Source of the DNA: Christensenellaceae bacterium
GTDB lineage: Bacteria > Bacillota > Clostridia > Christensenellales > Aristaeellaceae
NCBI GenBank assembly: GCA_020025205.1
Contig: JAHHSO010000005.1
Coordinates: 24,612-88,611 of the forward strand
Length of the DNA: 64,000 bases
Direction of reading: 5' to 3'
The position numbers were made by a program, and so were the translations under genes. Positions 58,277-64,000 of the stretch are shown piece after piece (positions within the stretch are counted from its first letter, which is position 1; each line of letters begins with the position of its first letter). The notes under the pieces are model-generated. The model did no database searches, was not told the DNA's origin, and saw nothing but the letters and a program-made list of their open reading frames with translations.

Positions 58277-59768
58277 ATCGCTGATGATTCAGGGGACGGC
58301 TTCCTCTGTGGGCAAAAGTGTTTTATGTGCTGCAATTCTGCGCATTATGAAGCAGGACGGGTATCGGGTGGCGCCGTTTAAGGCGCAGAATATGGCGCTC
58401 AATTCGTTTGTGACGAAGGATGGGCTGGAAATGGGGCGCGCACAGGTTGTGCAGGCGCAGGCTGCGGGGATGGAACCGGACGTGAAGATGAACCCGGTGC
58501 TTTTGAAGCCAACGGGGGACAGACGCAGTCAGGTGATTTTGAACGGCAAGGCCGTGGACAGCATGACGGCCTTGGAATACCATGAATACAAACCGGCGCT
58601 TCACCGGAAAATCAAGGAAATCTATGAGTCTTTGGAACAAACGGTGGACTGCGTGGTAATCGAAGGCGCGGGAAGCCCGGCAGAGATCAACCTCCGGGAT
58701 GGCGATATCGTCAATATGGCCATGGCGGAATCGGCAGATGCGCCGGTGATCCTCGTGGGAGATATTGATCTTGGCGGCGTGTTTGCAGCGCTTTTGGGTA
58801 CAATCATGCTGCTGACGGAAGCGGAACGCGCACGCGTCAAGGGTGTGATTATCAACAAATTTCGTGGAGATGTCAAAATTCTGGAGCCTGGCCTTCGGAT
58901 GCTGGAAGAGCGGATTCATGTGCCTGTTCTCGGCGTTGTGCCGTATATGGACGTTGAATTGGAAGATGAGGACAGCGTGACCACGCGCTTTAAGCGACAG
59001 GCAGGCACGGGCGATCTGGATGTGGCGGTCGTCTATTTGGCGCATATGTCAAATTTCACGGATTTTCAGGCACTGACGCTTCAGCCGGATGTTCGCGTGC
59101 GCTATGCCAGAACGCCGCAGGAACTTGAGCATGCAGACCTGATTGTCGTGCCCGGCACGAAAAACACCATTGAAGACCTCATCGACCTGCGCAATCGCGG
59201 TATGGATGCGGCGATTGTCGCCCATGCCAAACGCGGCGGCATGGTGATGGGCATTTGCGGCGGGTATCAGATGCTGGGCAAAAAGCTCTTTGATCCAGAG
59301 CATGTGGAATCCAATGTGTCGGAGATTTTCGGCATGGGTCTGCTTGACATGGATGTGACGTTTGAGCGGGAGAAGCGCACGGTGCAGTCCGTAGGCTGTG
59401 TGAAGGCGGCGAGCGCATGGATGCAGGAGATGGAAGGGCTGCGTGTGGATGGATATGAAATCCACGCCGGACGCAATGCGCTGGGCAAAGACGCACGCGT
59501 ATGGCTGACGATTGACGGCCAGGCAGACGGCATCACAAACGAGGCAGGCAATGTGCTGGGCAGCTACCTGCATGGACTTTTTGATGACGGGCAGCTTTTT
59601 GCGTCAATTGCATACCATATCCGCCAGAAAAAAGGCCTGAGCGGAAGCAGGCAGGAAGTTATGAGCATGGAAACATTCAGGGAGCGGGAATTTGACCGCA
59701 TTGCAGACATTGTGCGCGCCAGCATAGATATGGAAAAAATTTATGAAATCGTGAGGGGCGAACAATGA
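58266..59768 (+). CDS. cobQ: Cobyric acid synthase
   Basis: 500 residues, full length. ATPase part MIQGTASSVGKSVLCAAILRI and FKAQNMALNSFVT; glutaminase part with MGICGGYQMLGK (nucleophile Cys) and GSYLHGLFDD (catalytic His). It amidates four carboxylates of adenosylcobyrinic acid a,c-diamide. Start overlaps the end of cobD; stop overlaps cbiB (ATGA). Confidence 0.95.
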   Translation: MRGKSLMIQGTASSVGKSVLCAAILRIMKQDGYRVAPFKAQNMALNSFVTKDGLEMGRAQVVQAQAAGMEPDVKMNPVLLKPTGDRRSQVILNGKAVDSMTALEYHEYKPALHRKIKEIYESLEQTVDCVVIEGAGSPAEINLRDGDIVNMAMAESADAPVILVGDIDLGGVFAALLGTIMLLTEAERARVKGVIINKFRGDVKILEPGLRMLEERIHVPVLGVVPYMDVELEDEDSVTTRFKRQAGTGDLDVAVVYLAHMSNFTDFQALTLQPDVRVRYARTPQELEHADLIVVPGTKNTIEDLIDLRNRGMDAAIVAHAKRGGMVMGICGGYQMLGKKLFDPEHVESNVSEIFGMGLLDMDVTFEREKRTVQSVGCVKAASAWMQEMEGLRVDGYEIHAGRNALGKDARVWLTIDGQADGITNEAGNVLGSYLHGLFDDGQLFASIAYHIRQKKGLSGSRQEVMSMETFREREFDRIADIVRASIDMEKIYEIVRGEQ

Positions 59769-60703
59769 AGATGATGCTTGGGGCACTGCTGGCGGGGATC
59801 GTACTGGACTTGATTTTCGGGGACCCGCAGCATCACCCGGTCTGCACAATTGGATGGTATATCTCCTGGGCGGAGAAAAAACTGCGTGCGCGTGGGGGCA
59901 ATTTAAGAAAAAGCGCCGTGTTTTTGACGGCTTCTGCTGTGCTTTTGACCATGACAGCTTCTGCGGCTCTTCTTTTCATTTTGAGCAGATTTGGGAAACT
60001 GCCGCTCTTTGTTGGCATGGCGGTGATGAATTGGCTGGGACTTGCTGTTAAAAGCCTTGCCAGTGAAGCAAGGGGCGTGCGCGATGCGCTTGGAAGCAGT
60101 GATGAAGAGGGGCGGAAACAGGTTGCGCGCATTGTCGGGCGGGATACGCAGCAGCTCACCAGAGAGGAAGTCATCAAGGCGACAATTGAAACCGTGGCGG
60201 AAAATACGACAGACGGTGTGATCGCGCCGATGTTGTATGCAGCGCTTGGAGGACCGGTGCTGCTTTGGGGATTCAAGGCGGCCAGCACGCTGGATTCCAT
60301 GGTCGGGTACATGGACGAGCGGTATCGAGATATCGGCTGGGCCAGCGCAAAGCTGGATGACGCTTTGAATTACATTCCGGCACGGCTGACAGCAATGCTT
60401 CTATGCGTGACGGCGTTGCTTTTGGGTCTGGATGGAAGAAACGCCCTGCGCATGGTCATGCGCGATCATGATAAGCACAAAAGCCCAAACTGTGCATGGA
60501 GCGAGGCGGCGGCTGCCGGAGCACTGCATATTCAGCTGGGCGGTACGCATGCGTATTTTGGAAAGACGGTTGAAAAGCCGACCATAGGAGACGATGACCG
60601 TCCTGTATGCATAGAGGATATCGACAAGGTCAATCGGATGCTTTATGGGGCTGCGCTGTGGATGGCTGCACTTATTGCAGCGGGATGGATTGTGGGAGGA
60701 TGA
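59765..60703 (+). CDS. cbiB: Adenosylcobinamide-phosphate synthase
   Basis: 312-residue membrane protein of the CbiB/CobD family: LDLIFGDPQHHPVCTIGWYISW, VIKATIETVAENTTDGVIAPMLYAALGG (in two parts), STLDSMVGYMDERYRDIGWASAKLDDALNYIPARLTA (in parts) and SPNCAWSEAAAAGAL. It joins aminopropanol phosphate to cobyric acid. One base separates its stop from the cobT start. Confidence 0.95.
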   Translation: MKMMLGALLAGIVLDLIFGDPQHHPVCTIGWYISWAEKKLRARGGNLRKSAVFLTASAVLLTMTASAALLFILSRFGKLPLFVGMAVMNWLGLAVKSLASEARGVRDALGSSDEEGRKQVARIVGRDTQQLTREEVIKATIETVAENTTDGVIAPMLYAALGGPVLLWGFKAASTLDSMVGYMDERYRDIGWASAKLDDALNYIPARLTAMLLCVTALLLGLDGRNALRMVMRDHDKHKSPNCAWSEAAAAGALHIQLGGTHAYFGKTVEKPTIGDDDRPVCIEDIDKVNRMLYGAALWMAALIAAGWIVGG

Positions 60704-60704
60704 C

Positions 60705-61739
60705 ATGAAAAATACCTTGTGCGAAAAAGCACGGACGCAAGCGTGTATGCGCTGGGACAACGTGGCAAAGCCCCTGCATTCACTGGGCAGGCTGGAAGAT
60801 CTGATTGCACAGATTGCAGGCATTCAGGAAACGGCAGATGTGCAGATTTCGCCGCGCTGTGTGCTGGTGTTCTGCGGCGATCACGGCGTGGTGGAGGAAG
60901 GTGTCACGCAGTCCGGGCAGGAAGTGACGGCGGCAGTCGCGGGAGCTGTGATCGAAGGGACAGCCAATGTGAACCTGATGGCCAAGGGGCTGGCGGATGT
61001 ATTCGCTGTTGACATGGGCATGGCGCGTGATGTTGCGGGAACGATTGTGCGAAAAACAGCCTATGGGACAAAGAATATGGCAAAAGGCCCGGCAATGACA
61101 CGCGAACAGGCGGAAGCAGCCGTATGCGCGGGTATGGAACTTGTGGGCGAAATGAAGAAAAAGGGCTATCTTATGGCAGCGGTCGGTGAAATGGGCATCG
61201 GCAATACGACGGCCAGCACGGCCATCTGCTGTTCGCTCTTACATCTTTCGCCGGAGGAGGTCACAGGACGTGGCGCAGGGCTTTCGGATGCGGGACTTTC
61301 GCGCAAACGCCGTGCGATTGCGGCGGCACTTGAACGGAATCAGCCGGATGGTGAAGACCCGATGGATGTATTGAGCAAGGTGGGCGGTTTTGAAATTGCC
61401 GGCATGGCGGGAGCATTTTTGGGAGGAATGGTGTACAGAATGCCCATCGTGATGGACGGCGTTATTTCTGCAGTAGCAGCACTTGTGGCGGCAAGGCTTT
61501 GTCCTGAAGCCAAAGCTTTCATGATTCCGTCCCACATGAGCCGTGAACCGGCAGCCGAAAGGATTTTAAGCGAGCTTGATTTGCAGCCGATTCTTCATGC
61601 GGACATGGCACTGGGCGAGGGCACGGGGGCGGTGGCGTTGTTTCCGCTTTTAGATATGGCGCTGAGGGTGTATGGAGGCGTTCACACGTTTGAGCATTTG
61701 GGAATTGATGCGTACAAGGAGTATGGAGAAAAAGCATGA
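60705..61739 (+). CDS. cobT: Nicotinate-nucleotide-dimethylbenzimidazole phosphoribosyltransferase
   Basis: 344 residues. RWDNVAKPLHSLGRLEDL, VFCGDHGVVEEGVTQSG, GEMGIGNTTASTAI, GRGAGLSD and the catalytic-Glu segment near the C-terminus FEHLGIDAYKE. It activates the lower-ligand base to an alpha-ribotide. ATG 60705 after GGGAGGATGAC; the longer frame reaches back into cbiB. Overlaps cobU by four bases. Confidence 0.95.
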   Translation: MKNTLCEKARTQACMRWDNVAKPLHSLGRLEDLIAQIAGIQETADVQISPRCVLVFCGDHGVVEEGVTQSGQEVTAAVAGAVIEGTANVNLMAKGLADVFAVDMGMARDVAGTIVRKTAYGTKNMAKGPAMTREQAEAAVCAGMELVGEMKKKGYLMAAVGEMGIGNTTASTAICCSLLHLSPEEVTGRGAGLSDAGLSRKRRAIAAALERNQPDGEDPMDVLSKVGGFEIAGMAGAFLGGMVYRMPIVMDGVISAVAALVAARLCPEAKAFMIPSHMSREPAAERILSELDLQPILHADMALGEGTGAVALFPLLDMALRVYGGVHTFEHLGIDAYKEYGEKA

Positions 61740-62248
61740 TTATCTTGCTCACAGGCGGCAGCGGATGCGGAAAATCTGTCTATGCGGAAAGGATATTGTC
61801 CAGCCTGCCGGAAGAAAAACGCGTGTATGTAGCGACCATGCAGGTTTACGACGAGGAGTCTGTTCGGCGCGTCAGGCGGCATCGGGCGCAGCGCGCAGGC
61901 ATGGGATTTGAAACGATCGAGTGTCCCAAGGATTTGAATGGTGCGGAGATTGCGGACGGAAGCATCGTATTGCTGGAGGATCTTGTGAATCTCACGGCAA
62001 ATGAACTGTTTGACGGCGGTGATTCGCAGAGGATTATCCCGGCGCTTGAGAATCTGGCGGCACGGTGCAGGCATCTTGTTATGGTGACCAACGATGTGTT
62101 TTCCGATGGAGTCTGTTATAATAGAGAAATTCAGGAATATATGCGCGTGCTTGCACAGGTTAATCGGGCAGCAGCAGAGATGGCGGACACCGTCTGCGAG
62201 ATTGTCTATGCCATTCCGGTTGTGCTGAAAGGAGAAAAGCCATGCTGA
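61736..62248 (+). CDS. cobU: Adenosylcobinamide kinase / adenosylcobinamide-phosphate guanylyltransferase
   Basis: 170 residues, standard CobU. P-loop LLTGGSGCGKS (residues 4-14), YVATMQVYDEESVRRVRRHRAQR with the His expected to carry GMP, LLEDLVNLTANELF, and the C-terminal MVTNDVFSDGV / ADTVCEIVYAIPVVLKG. It phosphorylates adenosylcobinamide and then guanylylates it. The usual N-E-V-G motif is N-D-V-F here. Overlaps cobT and cobS. Confidence 0.92.
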   Translation: MIILLTGGSGCGKSVYAERILSSLPEEKRVYVATMQVYDEESVRRVRRHRAQRAGMGFETIECPKDLNGAEIADGSIVLLEDLVNLTANELFDGGDSQRIIPALENLAARCRHLVMVTNDVFSDGVCYNREIQEYMRVLAQVNRAAAEMADTVCEIVYAIPVVLKGEKPC

Positions 62249-62988
62249 ATGGACTGTTGATTGCGTTTGCAACCTATTCCAAAATCCCCGTGCCTCAGGC
62301 GGATTGGAATGACAGGCGGTATGCCATGTGCTTTTTTCCGCTCGTTGGTGCAGCGGTGGCGCTTGTGCTGGGGGCTTGGCTGACGCTGTGCGATGTGCTG
62401 CGATTTGGCGGCGTGGTGCGAGGAACTGTTGGAGCGGCAATTCCGCTTTTTGTGACGGGCGGCATTCATATGGATGGCTTTATGGATACAAGCGACGCAC
62501 TGGCCTCCTGGCAGCCGCCGGAGAAACGGCTGGAAATTCTCAAAGACAGCCATGTCGGGGCGTTTGCGGTTATCGGATGCAGCATCTATCTGCTGACCAT
62601 GGCAGGGCTAATGAGCGAACTGCATGGACAGGATGTGTGGGCGCTTGGCGCGTGTTATGTGCTTTCCAGAACGCTGAGCGCGTGGAGCATGACGTGGATG
62701 AAAAGTGCGCGTCCTGGCGGTATACTGGATGGGTTTGCGAAAACAGCGCAGAATCGTGCGATTGTGGTGAGTACGATATTGTATGGAAGCATCTGCACAG
62801 GGGTGCTGTTTGCGGCGATGGGCAGGACGGCTGTTTTGCCGATTGCAGCGGCAGTATTCAGCATGGTGCATTACAAACGAATGGCATATCAACAGTTCGG
62901 CGGCGTGACGGGAGATTTGGCGGGATACTTCGTCCAGACGATGGAGTGGATGTGTATTTTTGCGGTATTTGTGGGAGGCAGAATATGA
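62242..62988 (+). CDS. cobS: Adenosylcobinamide-GDP ribazoletransferase (cobalamin synthase)
   Basis: 248-residue membrane protein. ATYSKIPVPQADW, CFFPLVGAAVALVLG, GGIHMDGFMDTSDAL (acidic, metal-binding) with LKDSHVGAFAVIG, and the C-terminal GVTGDLAGYF. It joins GDP-cobinamide and the alpha-ribotide, the final assembly step in the membrane. Overlaps its neighbours on both sides. Confidence 0.95.
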   Translation: MLNGLLIAFATYSKIPVPQADWNDRRYAMCFFPLVGAAVALVLGAWLTLCDVLRFGGVVRGTVGAAIPLFVTGGIHMDGFMDTSDALASWQPPEKRLEILKDSHVGAFAVIGCSIYLLTMAGLMSELHGQDVWALGACYVLSRTLSAWSMTWMKSARPGGILDGFAKTAQNRAIVVSTILYGSICTGVLFAAMGRTAVLPIAAAVFSMVHYKRMAYQQFGGVTGDLAGYFVQTMEWMCIFAVFVGGRI

Positions 62989-63311
62989 AACTGTATGTAG
63001 GCGGCGCATTTCAGGGACAGGAGGAATTGGCTAGAGCGGAGAATCCAAACAAGCGGATTTTTCCCGATTTTCATGAGACGATTCGGCAAAAAATACTCGA
63101 AAAAGCCGATCTTCAAATATTTGCGCAGCAGATGATTTCGGAGTATCCAGAGGCGGTGATTGTGGCCAATGAAGTTGGCGCGGGAATCGTTCCGATTGAT
63201 GCGCAAGAACGTGCGTTCAGGGAAGGTGTGGGCCGCGTACTGTGCAGCATTGCGGCAGAATCAGAAGCTGTTGTGCGCGTTGTCTGCGGGATTGGAGTAC
63301 GGATTAAATGA
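62985..63311 (+). CDS. Short CobU-like protein with degenerate P-loop
   Basis: 108 residues. The C-terminal half VIVANEVGAGIVPIDAQERAFREGVGRVL and VVRVVCGIGVRIK (in pieces) follows the CobU C-terminal motif N-E-V-G-x-G-I-V-P, which the operon's real CobU has lost. The N-terminus MKLYVGGAFQGQEELA has GGAFQGQE where CobU has a GxxxxGKS P-loop, and the guanylylated-His segment is missing, so it cannot be a full kinase/transferase. It may be a CobU partner, a regulator or a decayed copy. Overlaps cobS (ATGA) and cobC (ATGA), so it is translated as part of the operon. Confidence 0.7.
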   Translation: MKLYVGGAFQGQEELARAENPNKRIFPDFHETIRQKILEKADLQIFAQQMISEYPEAVIVANEVGAGIVPIDAQERAFREGVGRVLCSIAAESEAVVRVVCGIGVRIK

Positions 63312-63859
63312 TTTTTCTCATTAGACATGGGCAGACGGCCGGCAATCTGGAAGGACGCTATATCGGAAGCCGAACAGATGAACCGTTGTGCAAAATGGGA
63401 AAAGAGCAGCTTGCACAAAGAAAAATGCCGCCGGTTGATGTGGTATTTGCAAGCCCCATGAAGCGCTGCATACAGACGGCACAGCTGCTTTATCCAGAAA
63501 AAAATCTGGAATTGATTGAAGACTTTAGAGAATGTGACTTTGGCGCGTTTGAAGGGAAGAATTACAGGGAGCTTGATGGGCAAACAGACTATCAGAAATG
63601 GATTGACTCGGGCGGAGAAGCTGCGTTTCCTGGCGGGGAAAGCCGAAAGACGTTTGCCGCGCGATGCGTCAAAGCGTTTCTTCCCATCTGGAACAGGCGA
63701 ACCGAAGGCGATTTTGCACTTGTTGCCCACGGCGGCACGCTGATGGCAATTATGGAAGCTTTTGCATGCCCGCAGGGAAGATACTTTGATTTCCAGATTG
63801 AAAATGGAGCAGGATTTATGCTCAGACCAGATGGCACGTATGAAAAAATCAGCAGATAA
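63308..63859 (+). CDS. cobC: Histidine phosphatase, alpha-ribazole phosphatase type
   Basis: 183 residues. LIRHGQTAGNLEGRYIG (phosphate-accepting His in RHG), SPMKRCIQTAQLL (Arg), FRECDFGAFEGKNYREL and VAHGGTLMAIM (second His). In the cob context it should remove the 5'-phosphate of alpha-ribazole-phosphate or adenosylcobalamin-phosphate. Last gene of the operon, followed by a terminator. Confidence 0.88.
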   Translation: MIFLIRHGQTAGNLEGRYIGSRTDEPLCKMGKEQLAQRKMPPVDVVFASPMKRCIQTAQLLYPEKNLELIEDFRECDFGAFEGKNYRELDGQTDYQKWIDSGGEAAFPGGESRKTFAARCVKAFLPIWNRRTEGDFALVAHGGTLMAIMEAFACPQGRYFDFQIENGAGFMLRPDGTYEKISR

Positions 63860-63914
63860 GCAGGTGTTTCCTCCGACGGGCACAAAGCCAATGGCGGACA
63901 CATCTGCTTTTTTG
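63856..63914 (+). terminator. Terminator of the cob operon
   Basis: AAGCAG-G-TGT ... ACA-T-CTGCTT outer stem with an inner TCCG/CGGA and then TTTTTTG. Confidence 0.65.
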
Positions 63915-63915
63915 A

Positions 63916-64000
63916 ATGAAGCAGGTTGAAGACAGACAATTTGTTGTGGCAGGTTTTAAATATCCGAATCTGTATGATATTTTTTCGGAATGTTTGAAAG
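63916..64000 (+). other. Open frame running off the window end
   Basis: ATG 63916 opens a frame of 28 codons (MKQVEDRQFVVAGFKYPNLY and onward) that is still open at base 64000. It has no SD and starts immediately after the terminator U tract, so it may be a gene whose true start lies further on, or noise. No family is recognised. Confidence 0.2.

Overview
The window reads as one continuous stretch of bacterial chromosome from a low-GC-type Gram-positive lineage of moderate GC content, most likely an anaerobic, gut-type member of the Clostridia (Bacillota). The reasons are spore maturation genes spmA/spmB, a T-box in front of serS, a tetrahydrofolate (THF) riboswitch, HPr kinase/phosphorylase, a PPi-type phosphofructokinase, a CsoR copper switch and an LPxTG-anchored surface protein. 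There is no rRNA, CRISPR array, intact insertion sequence or prophage. About 56 protein genes and one tRNA (Val, CAC) can be supported. Most ATG/GTG starts were chosen by their Shine-Dalgarno (SD) sequence and, in several cases, by a promoter that lies inside the longest reading frame.

Layout. 1-4.6 kb: end of a cation diffusion facilitator, then a + operon of Eis-like acetyltransferase, RlmA-like methyltransferase, threonine aldolase and a metallo-beta-lactamase-fold protein that has lost its metal ligands. 4.8-12.8 kb: PPi-phosphofructokinase (- strand, with a structured leader), a PIG-L deacetylase, spmAB, a large membrane-anchored repeat protein, a DUF2461 protein and uppP. 13-21 kb: tRNA-Val, an EamA exporter, a five-gene branched-chain-amino-acid-type ABC transporter (livKHMGF), dapF and an HD hydrolase. 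21-26 kb (- strand): csoR-copA, in which copA carries a fused CopZ-like tail with its own ribosome binding site, and mnmG. 26-36 kb: M29 aminopeptidase, a flavoprotein relic, an XRE/TPR regulator, an MFS transporter, folT with THF riboswitch, zinc phospholipase-like protein, AEC transporter, CofE-like ligase, and T-box-serS.

36-45 kb: an AT-rich island with a 1386-residue thioester-domain adhesin (four tandem 231-codon repeats, LPQTG anchor), then hprK-glcK and a hybrid histidine kinase. 45-53.6 kb: a citrate block in which a LysR regulator (with a maltose-acetyltransferase-type gene behind it) is divergent from tctCBA (tripartite tricarboxylate transporter), an AbrB-family permease and citDEF (citrate lyase). 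Uptake, cleavage and control sit together, but the lyase-activating genes citC/citX/citG are absent from the window.

53.8-64 kb: a second PIG-L deacetylase closely similar to the first, oligoendopeptidase F, and an eight-gene, almost entirely start-stop-overlapping operon for the late steps of cobalamin assembly (cobD, cobQ, cbiB, cobT, cobU, cobS, a short CobU-like gene, cobC). It is preceded by a promoter and an intrinsic terminator in its leader but no visible B12 box. The observations most worth follow-up are the embedded copZ start within copA, the short second CobU-like gene, the metal-less MBL-fold protein, the flavoprotein relic deleted between two GGN motifs, the attenuator-like leaders of pfp and the cob operon, and the adhesin island.
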